Notes under the pieces: model-generated
What the model saw: the letters and a program-made list of their open reading frames with translations, nothing else
Database searches by the model: none
Told to the model about the DNA's origin: nothing
Translations under genes and position numbers: made by a program
Shown: positions 1-12,254 of the stretch, one piece after another
Position numbering within the stretch: position 1 is the first letter of the stretch
Layout: each line of letters begins with the position of its first letter
Assembly: GCF_000276665.1 (NCBI RefSeq)
Contig: NW_004955476.1
Coordinates: forward strand, 9,129,635 to 9,193,634
Reading direction: 5' to 3'
Source of the DNA: Chinchilla lanigera
Taxonomy: Eukaryota; Chordata; Mammalia; Rodentia; Chinchillidae
DNA: 64,000 nucleotides

Positions 1-480
1 CTTAAATTTCAAGTGTTATGTTGAACAGAAGTGGTGACATTTGTGTTGTTTTTATTTTATAAGAAATGCTTTCCATTTTTATCCCATTCAGGATGGTGTT
101 GGCTATGATTTTGTCCTACATAGCTTTCATTATATTAAGGTTAGATCCTTTTATACCTATTTTCTTCAAGACTTTTATCACAAAGGGAAAATTCTTATGT
201 TTTACATACTCAGAGTGGATCCATTTTTGTACTGGACTCCGATGCCTTCTTTGATGTTGGAACATGTTTTATCAAGCTTTATTCACGTACTGCACTGAAG
301 ACTAATTCCATAATCTTTTTATTCTTATTATAAACTTTGATTTTCAATACAAAATCTTCCTACTTTTGATATCATGAAGTTGATTGGCTTACTAACTTGT
401 TTCATCATTTTATCTTTGAATTATCCAGCCAATGATTTACTTTGGTTTAATAAGATTTTCCTTGTGCAGATATTATTCAT
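1..480 (-). mobile_element. L1 LINE fragment, ORF2 region, antisense
   Basis: Read on the + strand, the sequence has the order of phrases found in the complement of L1 ORF2 reverse-transcriptase DNA: a 'gttgaacagaagtggtgaca' block, then 'gaaatgctttcca', then 'gatggtgttggctatgattt'. The piece is old, with many substitutions, small indels and stops in every frame. It runs off the left edge of the window, so its full length is unknown. Open frames here are by-products of the AT-rich antisense strand. Confidence 0.8.
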
Positions 481-642
481 AGGGTGACTCTTATGAATGA
501 GACTTTAGAATATCAAAGAAAGTCCCAAATACTCTTTGCATAAAGCATATGCACTTAGAATTGATCTGAGATAAAAACACAGGCTATTATTGGATAAAGA
601 TAATCTTTGTGTAAAATATTTTCCTGGAAAATTTCAAACATT

Positions 643-783
643 CAAAGTAAATAACGAAGGGGCTGGGGATTTAGCTCAGCGGCAAAAGCGCCTGCCTGGC
701 AAGCGCAAGGTCGTGAGTTCGGTTTCCGATACCGGAGAAAAACCAAAAAAAAAAAAAAAAAAAAAAACAAAGTAAATAACGAA
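643..783 (+). mobile_element. Young ID-like (tRNA-derived) SINE with perfect target-site duplication
   Basis: The body (659-744) looks like a tRNA-Ala-derived ID element. An A-box-like motif TAGCTCAGCGG lies at 672-682 and a B-box-like GAGTTCGGTTTCC at 715-727, followed by an uninterrupted run of 23 A (745-767). The 16-base sequence CAAAGTAAATAACGAA flanks it exactly at 643-658 and 768-783, as expected for L1-mediated insertion. The perfect duplication and intact A tail point to a recent insertion. It is not a functional tRNA gene: it has a poly(A) tail and lies inside a target-site duplication. Confidence 0.93.
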
Positions 784-892
784 TCCCGTATTATCACTCA
801 GCTTCAAGAATTATCAAATTTGCTATTCTTTCCTCTATCCACCCCCAACTAAAATACATATTTTAGGGTTTTTATCTTAAAATTCATACATT

Positions 893-1090
893 AAAATGTA
901 CATATTCAGATGTGGTAGAGCACACTTATAATTCCAACATTCTAGGAGGTTGAGGCAGAAGGCTCACAAGTTGTATTCCAGCCTGGACAACTTAGTGACT
1001 TAGTGAGAACTTGTCTCAAAGTAAAAAATAGAAAGGCTAGATGTATAGTTCAGAGCAAAGGCCCTGACCCAATACCACATATGCAAAAGA
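893..1090 (+). mobile_element. B4-type SINE (B1 body plus ID-like tail)
   Basis: A diverged B1 part comes first (hallmarks 'ggaggttgaggcagaag' and 'ccagcctggacaactta'), then 'cttgtctcaaa', an A-rich linker, and an ID-like part ('gctagatgtatagttcag' with 'ccaataccac'). The order B1 then ID is that of the B4 composite family. Divergence is high. Confidence 0.75.
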
Positions 1091-1468
1091 AACCTTAGTC
1101 ATGTAATTCAGTTTCTCAAGAACAGTATCTCCTATCAGGTTCACCTGTCCTAAAATATATCAAAAACAAAAACACCCAACATATAAGTGGAATAATAAAT
1201 ATGTACATTTTGTATAGTTCAGCATATATGTGACATTCATTCACATTATTGAGCTTATGAGTAATTCATCATTTTTTGCATTGCATTGTACAGACAAAGA
1301 TTTTTTCGATTTAAGGATTTGGGTTGTTGTTTACCTTATGGGTATTGTGAAAAAGCTTTTATGAATATTTCTAATACATTTCCTTTTATGAATATAGCTT
1401 TTTATTTCTCTTGGATAGCTACATAGAGGCAGAATTATTGCGTGGAATATATGCATGCTTAACATTGT

Positions 1469-1568
1469 CATACTGCCAAGTTGCCGAGTCTGAGCTCAAA
1501 CTTGTGATCCTCCTACCTCAACCTTCCGGAGTGCTAAGATTACAGACATGTACCACCATGCCTTGCTA
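1469..1568 (-). mobile_element. B1/Alu-like SINE fragment, antisense
   Basis: The + strand carries complement hallmarks of a 7SL-derived SINE: 'gatcctcctacctcaacctt' then 'gtgctaagattacag' and 'accaccatgcc'. The 3' part of the element (left side here) is truncated or decayed. Confidence 0.75.
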
Positions 1569-1671
1569 TTTTTGTCTGTTTTCATGTTACAAAACTAATC
1601 TCTTACATTTTCTTTTAAAAGCTTTATAGTTTATATTTATGTCTAAAACCTGCTCAATTAAATTTTTGTTT

Positions 1672-1822
1672 GTGTCTTTTTTGAGACAGGGTCTCACTAT
1701 GCAGTTCAGGCTGGCCCTGAACTCACTTATGTGGCCCAGGCTGGCCTCGAACTCACAATGATCCTCCTACCTCAGCCTCCCAAGTGCTGGGATTACAAGC
1801 ATGCACCACTGCGCCCCTGGCT
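1672..1822 (-). mobile_element. B1 SINE with the internal 29-bp-type duplication, antisense
   Basis: A T-rich start and 'gagacagggtctcactatg' are followed by two successive 'caggctggcc' units and then 'cctcagcctcccaagtgctg'. The doubled unit is the internal tandem duplication known from rodent B1 elements. It is well preserved compared with its neighbours, so it is probably a younger subfamily. Confidence 0.88.
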
Positions 1823-1937
1823 TCAATAAAATTTTGTGTATTGTAACATTTGTTGTTTATTTTACTTTTCATATGGATACCAGTTGTTTCGTGTTTTTCA
1901 TGGGAAGTTTTGTCCTACATTCTTTTCTCCTTCATTG

Positions 1938-2012
1938 TTTTTTTCTTCCTTCCTTCCTCTATTTCTCTCTTCCATCTTTCTCTTTCTTTCCTTCCTTTTT
2001 CTTTTTGAATTT
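1938..2012. repeat. Pyrimidine-rich (TTCC)n-like tract
   Basis: This is an imperfect run of TTCC/TCTT units on the + strand. It explains the basic or Ser/Phe-rich short open frames on both strands. Confidence 0.7.
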
Positions 2013-2439
2013 GGGTATCAAGATTATCACTGTTCCTTCAATTTGGATATAAGGATTATCACTGATCCATAAATTAGGAAATTCTCCTCTTTTTCTATTT
2101 TCTGAAGGAATTTGTGTAAAATTGACAATATTCCTTCCTTTAATATTTGTCAAAATTTACCAATGAATAATTTGAACTTAAGATTTTTTTCTTTTTCTTC
2201 CTTTCCTGGAGGGAAAGGCTAGAGATTGATACAGGTATTTTGTGTTTATTTTGTTTTGCCCATGATCAGTCTTTCTAAATTTAAAAATGCTTTCTTCATA
2301 TTTTCCAAAAAACTTAATAAAATATGAGGGAATCAAGTACAGAAATATATAAATGGATACTGCTTCAAGCCCAGTGGAAATTACCCCAAAATGCAAATTT
2401 GATTTAGCATTTAAAAATTAGTCAAAATAATGCACCATA

Positions 2440-2690
2440 CAGCTGAGTAAATGAAAATATGTAGTTATTTCAACAAGGACAGGAAAACAAATTTGACAAA
2501 ATTTCTTAGTCATTCATGATAACAACTCTTATCAAACTAAAGAATAAGAGAAAACTTCTTAATATGACACAAAATACCTATGAAAAAATTATAGCTGGCT
2601 ATAGACCAGATGCTTTCATCCTTAAAATTTTTAAAAATGTACATCTTTCTGACTACTTCATTCAACATATTATTGGAAGCTGTAGAAATA
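2440..2690 (+). mobile_element. L1 LINE fragment, ORF2 region, sense
   Basis: The stretch around 'gataacaactcttatcaaac' and the following A-rich sequence matches the sense strand of the L1 ORF2 reverse-transcriptase region (the 'decoded' motif of lost Leu/Asn-rich segments is visible through point changes). It is old and broken by stops. It covers roughly the same part of L1 as the antisense piece at the start of the window, so the two are independent insertions. Confidence 0.6.
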
Positions 2691-2814
2691 AAGAAAATGA
2701 AGAATAAATCTTATTTACACAGATGGCAAGATTTTTTACCTAAAAAGGTATTCTTATGGCTTGTGTCTAAGTGTCCCCCCAGTGCCTCATATGGTCATAG
2801 GTAAGGATTTTTCA

Positions 2815-3142
2815 GAGGTGGCTGGATCTAGAGTGTGTGATGTTGAAATTGATTCATTGTGCAATATTAGGATCAAGAGCACTAGGACTAAGGGTGTGAG
2901 TGCTGCCTACCCTGAGTAGCCTGGATAACATACAAGGAATAGAAAGAGCTGTGGTCAACCCTTGTTGCTTTCACACCTTATGTTCATCTTGAATGTTTCT
3001 CTTCTGTGAGGCCTCCCTGACTTGGTGCCAGACAACTACGGACTGAAACCTCTACAAACTGTGAGCTGAATTAACTTTTTCCCTGTTAAATTTGGCTGTT
3101 GGTATTTTGTCTCAGCAATGAGAAAAGTAACTAAGACAGCTG
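2815..3142 (+). mobile_element. MaLR-type solo LTR fragment (MST/THE1/ORR1-like)
   Basis: The 3' part has the MaLR order 'gtgaggcctccctgacttgg', then 'ctgtgagctgaattaac', then 'ttgtctcagcaatgagaaaa' and 'gtaactaagacag'. The LTR at 40.1 kb has the same ending and belongs to the same group. The 5' part is much decayed. Confidence 0.75.
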
Positions 3143-3307
3143 TCAACAAAAAAATTGTACTACAACTAATAAGTAATTTTGGAAAGCCCCAGATGTGAAC
3201 TACTACTGTTTAAAAATTAAAGGAATATCTGTGTCATAACATTTGAAAAGAAAACCTTAAGCATGATGCAAAAGGTATAAATTAACAATCCATTTAATGA
3301 AGATTTT

Positions 3308-3402
3308 TTTTGAGGCAGGGTTTCACTATGTATTTCAGACTGCACTTGCTCTAACTTTGTAGACCTGGCTGGCCTCAGACCCACAGAGACCCTCCTCTAG
3401 AA
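3308..3402 (-). mobile_element. B1 SINE fragment, antisense, 3'-decayed
   Basis: 'tttttgaggcagggtttcac' followed by 'ctggctggcctcaga' marks an antisense B1. The usual 'gtgctgggattac' end is missing, so the copy is truncated. Confidence 0.7.
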
Positions 3403-3769
3403 TGTGGGTACAGCAGACCTGCTTAACAAAGATATTTTAAATAGTGTCTACGGTTAAAATGAAGAAAGTTAATAAATATTTCTTAAATAAATGGGAGGAT
3501 ATACCATGTTCATGGATCAGCACAATTCCTGTCATAATTCTTGCAGACATTTTTCTAGAAATGTGTTAAGTTGTTATTCTTCAATGGTAACAGGTACAGG
3601 ACGTTGCTCTTAGTTTCAAAGTGTGTAGTTTAGAGCAAGTTATTCCAGTAATGTGTGGTGAGTGTTTTAAGTGCTAGGTGAACACTTAGGGTGGACACAG
3701 TTTCATTTTGGGTGTTCTTTTAACTAAAACACTTTGTGTTATGTTTGAGGTAGCTGAACTCTCACTTTA

Positions 3770-4345
3770 TTCCAGCTGTGTAGTGTTTGCAGGATTACAA
3801 TCTTCCCATTTCTCTTCCTCTGTTTTTCCTCAGCCCACTGCATGACAGTTCCTTCTCCAATCTAGATTTTAATTTAGTCTTTGGTTATGTGTCTACCTGT
3901 GCAGTATTTTTATTCATCCTTCTGGAATTAATTGAGGTTTTTGAATGTATAGGTTGATGTCTGCCAGAAGATTGGAAAAAAAAGTAAATCATTTTTTGTT
4001 TAAATGTTACTCTTTTATTATTGCTTTTCTCTTCCCCAAGACTGCAATTAAGTGTGTGTTAAACTTCTCCCTGTCTGTTCTGTGATAGGTATGCTGCTTT
4101 TATATTTTCTGTCTCTTTGTCTTTGCCTGCTTTTTTCTAAATGCTTTCTTCTCATTCATTAATTATCTCTTCAACTCTGTCAACCACATAAGACTTAATT
4201 TTGATTTTGGTATTCTTCCATTATAGAATTTTTATTTAGGTTTTTTCATATCTATTTTGGTATATCTTGAAAGTCTCTGATCCCCTGCTTGATTTCATTA
4301 GGACTGACTTTCTTCTTCATGAATACAGTGATTTATAGTCTGTGA
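3770..4345 (-). mobile_element. Ancient L1 fragment, antisense (5'/ORF2 N-terminal side)
   Basis: The T-rich sequence contains the decayed order typical of the antisense strand of old mammalian L1 (L1M/HAL1-like) 5' regions: 'gtataggttgatgtctgcc', a 'ctcattcattaattatctct' block, then 'tatagaatttttatttagg'. Assignment to a subfamily is not possible by eye. Confidence 0.5.
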
Positions 4346-4914
4346 TTGAAAGTTCCAGGATATGGAGTACTGGCTGGTCTATTTCTATTGACTTTTACAT
4401 CTACTATACATCCATATATCCACATTTATCTTGTCTTCTTATGCATATAATTAGGTTTGGTTTGAAAGAAAAATTGTAGAAAAGTTGATAGAGCATATTT
4501 TCTTTCTCCAGATAGGCTACTTATGTGTTCAGACATGCATCTATATATTAGAATCTGAGGACCATCCAGTCCATTTTCCATACTGGAAGCTTTCGTGTGC
4601 CACTCTAGTGACTAGATGCTGAAGTCTTTTGTGTAAAGATTAGCTTTCTGCAGTTCACCCATCTTTTGTGATGTAGCCTCCTGAGTCTGAGATGGCTTTG
4701 CAGGCAGTGTCCATTCTTTGCTAGCCTTGGGGTTTGATTTTCATTTCCCAGTCTTCTTGAGGACGTTGAAGACACAGTTTAGTCCCTGATTTCCTCTCCT
4801 CGATGAGCAGACACAGAGCAAAAATAACTTCAAGTGTTTGGTCCACATCTCTGAATTTCCATCCTTTTGGGGGGGATGTCAGTCTATTGGTTTCTCATGT
4901 ATTTGTTAGCTCTT

Positions 4915-5040
4915 TGATTATTTTTTATTTGTTACTTTTATTATGAATGTTAGCAGTGCCTAATGGTCACATTCATCATGGAGAGTAGGTACATGCACAT
5001 AACACACTTTAATTCTTCTGTACTTCCCCTTCCTCTTAGA
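4915..5040 (-). mobile_element. L1 3'-end fragment, antisense
   Basis: 'ttagcagtgcctaatggtca' with 'attcatcatgg' and the following pyrimidine-rich 'cttccccttcct' align in order with 25.24-25.40 kb, where the same sequence leads into a longer antisense L1. The pyrimidine run is probably the complement of the polypurine tract in the L1 3' UTR. Confidence 0.5.
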
Positions 5041-8000
5041 TTGTCTTTAAGATATTTTTAAAAATTACTTCACATTTATCAGTAATCTCCAGCAGTGGTT
5101 TGAATGATCTAATCTGTCACTATCAAAAATAGAAGTCCAGTTCCATTAGTTTCTCTCTAACCTATACATTAGAGTCACCCAGTTCTGTCCATGTCACTAT
5201 CAAAAATCTAAATATCACCATTTCCTTTTACTAGACTGCTACAATACTCATTCCGGTAACTTCCCTCCATTCCAGGTTCCTTCCTTGACTACAGCATTTG
5301 TCAGCCTGTGCACTTGGGACATTTCAGGCAGGATGATTCTTTTTTGGGATGGGGGCAGGGAGGTTGTCCCATGCACTGCAGCACGGTCATATCCTTACCT
5401 CTAAAAACTTGATGGGAGTAGCTGACTTCCCCTTCCTACCTTGGTTATGACAACCAAGCATATCTGCCGGGAGAAGACATTGCCAAATGTCCCCTGGGGA
5501 CCAAACCAGCTTCTGTGGAGAGCTACTGTTCTTCATCCATTGCACAAAGTCCCGTCACTGCAAGTCCTTCCACGGCTCAGACAGAATTATTCAAATCCCG
5601 TATAAACCCTTCAGCACCATACATGAGGGGGCTTTGGTTTATATTCTTCACAAAGTCTGGTGTTAGTCTTATTTTCTACATTTTGTGTTGCAGATGCATT
5701 GACTTTTATTTTCCTCGAGACATTTTACAGCTGTGGGGCCACTGCTCGAGCTGCTTCTCCTCCCTGGGACATCTTTCTCTTGCCTCTGGTGTGTCTTCTC
5801 ATCCTGTAGGTTGCTGTGTGAGGACTCTAATCGCCATTTCTTCAAGGGGGAACTTTGTTGAGTGGGCAAAGAAATTTTAAGTCTAGGTTGGCTATTACCT
5901 TGGATGACACACCTTTCTCAGGACTATCTTAAAACTGAAACCTAACAACCCCTTCTCTCTATCCGGATGGTCTATGATTTTCTTCAGATTTTCTGAGTCC
6001 CAGAAATCATCCACTGGCCAAACAGAAACTTTCTGCCCCTCTTTTTCCTCTGAGCTGATTCCCAGTCCTATGCTTTATGACCAAACTAACACTTTTTGAG
6101 GTTATTTAAACCAGAAGCAAATTCCTCCCATTTCTTTCTTTTGTATTTTCCTCTATACTTATTCTATGTGCTTATAAACTACAATTTTAAAACATACATT
6201 GAAATTGCACGTACCATGTGCCTCCAATGTAATTGCATGAAACTGTTTTTATTTCATGCTTTTAAACATGAAAATATTAATTGGACCTCAAACTTATTTC
6301 ATGTTTAGGTGAAAAAAGATAAGTGATACAAATTCTACTCAGCTCATTTCCTCAGGTCTCAACATAATGACACCTCCGCTTGATGGAAGTTTAATCCTTC
6401 CAATCTCAGCTGAAAGAATTCTGGCAAGCCGGCGAGGCATCCAAACCACCAGACACTTAGTGGGACTTCCCCACGGAGGACAAACGGCCTGAACACATAA
6501 GGTGAGAAAGAATATTCATTTGTAATACTGTTTGCCCCCCACCCCATTATGAATGAGATTATAAAAGATAGAATGTTAATTTCAACAGCAGTCTGAAATG
6601 ACAATACTGTAGTCCAAAATATTTTCAAAAATTATTCTATCTTTTCACATGTACAGTTTATCTTCATTATTTATATCCAACTATGAGAAACAGATGCAAG
6701 ATGTCTGTAGTTTTCTCTAGGGGGAAATAAGTAAAACTAATGAAATACAGATTATGCTTAAACAGATAATCAAGGAATTAGGATTTATGGCACTGAACAA
6801 GTCTTGGCATGGAAACGATCTGCTTGAAGATTCTGAAGACCACGTGCACCCAGAAGAAACATCAGACACTCTGGAAGAGGAAAGGTGTACTTGAACTGCG
6901 TGTTCCTGAATTGTTAACATGAGGATTCAGGGAAATCCTGAAATACAAATAAGTCTAAGCTCTGTTTTCTTGATATGAATAATGCATGCTGCATTAATCA
7001 AGACATAACTAGAGGAACATCTGCAAAATGATAGTTCACCCGGGATAGAGCAGCTCAGATTCCACAAAGGAGAGTACGTACGACAAACATTTTATCTAAT
7101 TTTCAGGATAAGAAACAAAAATAAAACTGGAGAGATGAATGAGTGGTTAGGGTAATGGGAAAATGCTGGCTGACAAAGGAATCTCTGTTTGCAAGTATTT
7201 GCTCTGATTGTGCGATCTTGGACACGTCATTTACTTTTTTTTTTTTTTTAAAGGAATGTCCTATTTTGAGAATAGTTTATGTTCAGAGTAAAGCTGAGCG
7301 GAAGGCAGGGAGAGGTCCTATGTTCACCTCCTCCTCGATACAGTCAACCCACACCCTTGCCACAGTGGTGCCTGGGTGACAGCCGGTGACCTACCCTCAT
7401 GCCGCATCCTGCCAGGTCTTGCCTCTGCGAGGTGTCACCACCCTGGGGACTAAGCCATGGCCTTTAGGGCACATTCTAGACCCAAACCCTCCAAGCTTGT
7501 ATCTGATATAACCTCAATAGATATAGCACCAGTGAATCAGTTTCTCCTCAGGGCAGGCCTTCCTGAGAAGAAATGGAGGTTCTGCATGTTTTAAAACAAC
7601 TCCTTTCCCAACCCCTTGATGGAAATGTGAGGACAGCTTTCTCTGACTTTCACCGTGAGAACTCGTTGAGGACCCTGCAGGTGAATCCCACAGCAGTGTG
7701 AGGGTGCCCACGTGACTGGGTGCCACAACTTTCAATCTCTGGGTTCATGCACAGTGAGCTTCCCACCATTTCTACACTGGTGGCAGATCCCTGCTGCCAC
7801 CACAGGGTTTGCTCAGAGACTTCTTCAGCCGTGGTGTTTTTCTGTCCAGCAGGCTTCCCTCTCTCATCTTGGGGTTGAGTTTGTCTTGTGACATCGCTTT
7901 CCTGACATATCCTGGAAGACTATCAGGATGCAGTAAAGACTTCTGACTTCTTTGCTGGACAAACCAGAATCTCAAAGTTAAGTCACCTATTTTCCCTGGT

Positions 8001-10440
8001 GCAGTCTCTTGGGTGGGTCTGCATCCTCAAGGGTAATTAAGTTTTTAAAATTAAGCAGAGGGGCTACTCAGGAAAAAAATCATATTAACAGATTTTTGTA
8101 TCAAAATGAAAATTATTTCATTGCATCTCAAGGAAAATGTATACATTCATACCTCACCTTTTTCTCTTATTATCCTAATTTGTTCTTAGGCTGCTTTGAT
8201 GGAAATATCAGCACTACCTTTATGCTGGGCTCTTAACATAGTAAAGAGTGAAAGACACTCCTTCCATCGGTGCTGCTTAAACCAGAGTTTAGACCAATGA
8301 GGATGCTTGTGAGGACCCAACCTCCCAACCCAATGGTTGCACATCAAAGAATGCTCATTCCAGGTCTAAAATGACATAAACACTACAATCTTCATGTACT
8401 GCTACCACCCATTATAAGATATTTAAAGGAACAGGTGATAAACATTGGTGCCACTTCAGGAGATAAGGAAATAATAGATAGTGCTAACAGTAGTTGATGC
8501 TAGAGGAACTCAGAGTTTTCAGAGAACAGAGAGTTGAGATGATAATGCTAGCTTGCTTTATGTAATGCTGAGAAATAGGAGTTTGCCCATGAGCAGAGAA
8601 CCAAGAGCAGATGTGAGTACTAGAAATCTACAAAGGTGTCGGGTCAGCTGCAGAGCTCACCTGGTGCCCACTAGAAACCTGAGGGTGCCGATTTGCAAAG
8701 GGATTCTATTCTGTGAGTCTGAGTGAGAGAGACCTGTATAGGACAGGAGTCCAGGGGACTGAGATTCACTCCAAAGTGATAAGTTGAGCAAAGGGACAAA
8801 GAAGTAAACAATGTTCTTGCTGGAATACAAGGACCAAAAAGATCTCCCGCAGATCAGAGGCCACGAGAGTGAAATAGATTTGAGGGAGGTTGGAATTTTG
8901 CTGGTTTCAGCTGTTGGAAAGTGTATGTTTCCCACCCTTGTCGTCTAATCCAGAGACACATGGGTGGAACACTGGCCACAGATGGAAGAGGCCTCCAAAA
9001 ACAAGGGAATGGCATACTCCTGATTAACATGCAGGAGAAAACAGAGACAAAGAAGATGTGGACATCTGTAGATGTTTGGATCTTTAAGGGCAGAAACCTT
9101 TGTCCTCTCCAACACATTGCATGCTCTCTGGGAGCTTCTGGCTTTCTGCTGGCTTTCATTATTTTCCAGGTTATTACGAAGTATATTATTTCCTTCGTGA
9201 TTTCAGCTCTTCTGTGAAGTATTAACAATGGAAGGGCAACCCTCTACCCACAAACCCAGAACCAACAAGGTTCCGTCTTTGCATCCCCAAATACCCTGTG
9301 AGTAGCTTTGCTGTGTCCCTTGTTACTGGGGGTGACAGGAAGCTTCACCTTCATTGGTTTCTGAGCATGGAATTCAGGCAGGACAGTTGAAGGCATCAGT
9401 GATACCCATAAAAGCCCCTCCGTTCCTGGGGAGCCCCCAGGCCCCATGGCCATTTAAGAGATACTGACCTTTCTGGTTTACACACTCAGAGAGCAGATCT
9501 TTCCAAGCTTTTCAGGAAAGGCACACGTTTTGAAAACAGCTCCTGCCTAACACAGGTCTTTTACTGCTGAAGGTTTTCATTCTGCAGTACACCGCCGTCC
9601 ACCAGCTGCTCAGCTCCTCATTCGGTCTCATTGTCTGCGCCCGACTTTGTTTCTGTTTTATTAAATTTCTACTGTGTTGGTACTTGCTTGCAGCGCACCG
9701 CAGTCACGCTCCCCGTGGGGAGCTGGTACACGCACAGCACACATTGGAGCTCCTTTTACTTCCCTCCCCGCTTCCCTTTCCCCCACACCTCTTGGTCCTC
9801 TTCCTCTCCGCAAAGATGTACCTGCCTGTTTCCTATCTGTTATTCTACTCGGTGTGTCTGACTTGGTAACACGTAAGTTTTAAAGTGACTAAGTGTTGGC
9901 ACCACCCAGGGAAGATGTGGAGTGCACCAGAACATCCTCTCCCGGTGGCTGGAGATGGCTATTGTGTCAAAACGGCTGGGCAGTTTGCTACTTACCAGCT
10001 ATGGGTAAATGAACCAACGATTTCATCTGAGCGTAATATGCTATAAACATTAACCCTACAGATTGCAAATGGAGGAACCTAAGGGTCTTTTAAAAATAAG
10101 CCGTGCCTTAAAACATGGGTATTGAATGTTTTAAATTGCACACTTCTTTAACCTGAGCCACCACTAATTTCTGCAACTGTCTTATAAAGTTCTTGCTCTT
10201 TCTTCTTTGCTGTCACCTCCTCTGTGTCTTTTACTGGGAACAAACATTTCTCTGCTTTTCTCTGAAAATGCAGCACCACTACAAAGGTTTCATCATCCTC
10301 AGTATGGGAAACTTCAAAACAGTAAGCCTCTTTCTTTAGGGCTGAGGAATGTATTTTATGGGGTATACCCAGGAGAGTTCATTATTACAAAGCCAGTTGT
10401 GGTGCTGAATAATTAACCTATAACCAATATATGTGTGAAA
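5041..10440. other. Mostly unique sequence without a recognisable gene
   Basis: No gene family is recognisable on either strand. The open frames (for example 121 codons at 5515-5880 and 124 antisense codons at 8854-9228) look like chance frames: composition is mixed, opposite strands overlap, and there are no domains. Short items only: a repeated 'tgtcactatcaaaaat' at about 5117 and 5192, and a T run at about 7237-7249. The stretch at 6330-6660 has the balanced composition of conserved noncoding DNA. Confidence 0.5.
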
Positions 10441-10449
10441 TTATTGCCT

Positions 10450-10750
10450 TAAGCTCACCTTGATAACTGTTTGCCGTTAAATTAGCAGAATAAATAATTT
10501 ACACTAAATGTAGACCTGCGATCAGACCATTAAAACGGAGAGGACCTGTTCATTAATTGCAAGAAATGAGATGAAACACAATTCCCCAATGAGAGCTGCC
10601 CTGTGGAGTAAACAGTGCTTCAGTTTTGTAGTTGCAGGGAGGGATAGAAGAAGATCCCAGAATCGTTCAGCTGGTGCTGTATCTAATTGAGTAAAGCAAG
10701 TGTGAAGCATTGTGCTAAAGAGCAAACAGGACGAATGCCTCTGCTTGTCT
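10450..10750. promoter_or_regulatory. Candidate conserved noncoding element (enhancer-like)
   Basis: This unique stretch is rich in homeodomain-type cores (for example 'gttcattaattgcaag' and 'gtatctaattgagtaaag') with GATA- and MEIS-like words between them. There are no repeats and no coding signal. The call rests on motif texture only and is an inference. Alignment with other mammals would decide it. Confidence 0.3.
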
Positions 10751-10757
10751 ATCTTGT

Positions 10758-10975
10758 TGTTGTTTCTGCAGTACTGGGGTTGAACCCAGGGTTTCACTCA
10801 TGATAGACGAGTACTTTAACTCTGAACTACAACCATGTGTACCTCTTTTTCCTTTTAATGTTATTTTTGAGACAATGTCTCCCTAAGTTGCCCAAGCTGG
10901 GCTCAAACTTGCCATCTTCCTGCTTCAGCATCTCCGAGTAACTAGCAGCAGAGGTGTGTGATGCCACACTGGCAA
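10758..10975 (-). mobile_element. B4-type SINE, antisense
   Basis: The + strand reads first the complement of an ID-like part ('cagtactggggttgaaccca') and then, after a T-rich linker, the complement of B1 ('ttgagacaatgtctccctaa', 'ccatcttcctgcttcagcat'). This is the order expected for a B4 in antisense. Confidence 0.85.
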
Positions 10976-12254
10976 AAGGCAGATGTCTTTGGGATAGCCA
11001 AAAGCTAGCAAATGAGAGCCCAAAGTCTCTTGGGTAGGAAAATATAGGACTATGTGTTCTTGTTTTCAGCCTATGGTGGTGGTTCTTGAGCTTGTGTCCG
11101 TCTGAAGTCACCAGAGTACTAACCCAAGCACTGCAGTTGACCCTGATGCAAGCGGTATGGACCAAATTTTAACGAACACTGGTTGCCATGACAGGACGGG
11201 TTTAACCGCCCATGAACCAGGTTCCTGGCTTCTTTACTTGAATAGCTCCATTGCCCAGCTTGCTACCTCTGCTCAACAAATACAATTCCTCTGAAGGCTT
11301 GGTGTGCTCCTCTCATTTTCAGAGTGCTCTGTAAGCGGGTTAGGCCGTGGCTGGGGCTCATTTTCAATACCTCCCCTTTCACGTCTCTGAGCACAGCCTC
11401 ACCATGGGTATCCTTCCCCACAATTTTAAGGTAATATGTGCCAGGGGCTACTGTGATAAAAAGACACCAAGGAAAGCAGTTGAACCCAAGAGTTCAATAC
11501 GCAGTGTTCAACACACAATGGAAGAACCAGTGCTTACCGTGAGGCGGGTGAATGTAGTTGTATTGCCTTCTTTGTTTTGCTCTCCTGTGACTCCATGAGG
11601 CTGCCTCATCTCCCGGCCTGGCCTGTCCCTCAGCACGCTCTCCCACGTTAGAGCCAGGCTATACCCTAACCTATAGTTTTGTCTGTTGAGAAATGAACAC
11701 ACAACGTGGGTTGCCAACTCAGGCTGAAGTTTCCCAGGGAACAACATTGAGGAACTGCTGCTCAAGTTGAGAACTGAAAAGTCAGTAGAATCCAGCTAAG
11801 CCAGGAGCGTGGGAGGAGGTGTGAGTGGAGCAGATGTCCATGAAAAGCCAACCAGATGTACAGGGGTTAAGTCAGAGGGAGACAGCTTGGTTTGTCACCA
11901 AAAATACCAGGGGGGCTGGGTCCCTAAGGGTGCAGGAAACAGTCTAAGAGATGCGCCCTGGTGGACCCTGAAGGTAAGCAGGATAATGAGACATTTGGTA
12001 AGTATTTTCATTAAATAAGTTTTTGAAACCTATCAAGGAAGAAATAATCTCAGCACATATAGATGTCCTGGAACTCTGAGATGGCAGATTTTACTAATTT
12101 TCCATGGCCCACTCTTACAGTTTCATCACCCTAAGAGATGACTCAAAGTAGATCAAGACAATCCTCTCTCTTCTTCCTTGGCAGCAGCCGGTATGTAGGA
12201 ACACCCTAGGTGTGGTTTATATGTGGTCAATCCGATGTAAAAGAGGGTTGCTGG
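10976..12254. other. Unique sequence, no gene recognised
   Basis: No repeat family or coding domain is recognised. Short open frames on both strands overlap each other (for example 83 codons at 11347-11598 and 85 antisense codons at 11508-11765) and look random. Confidence 0.5.

Noticed and set aside
659..744. Possible tRNA-Ala gene
   Set aside because: A- and B-box-like words are present, but the body is followed by a poly(A) tail and enclosed by a target-site duplication. It is a SINE.
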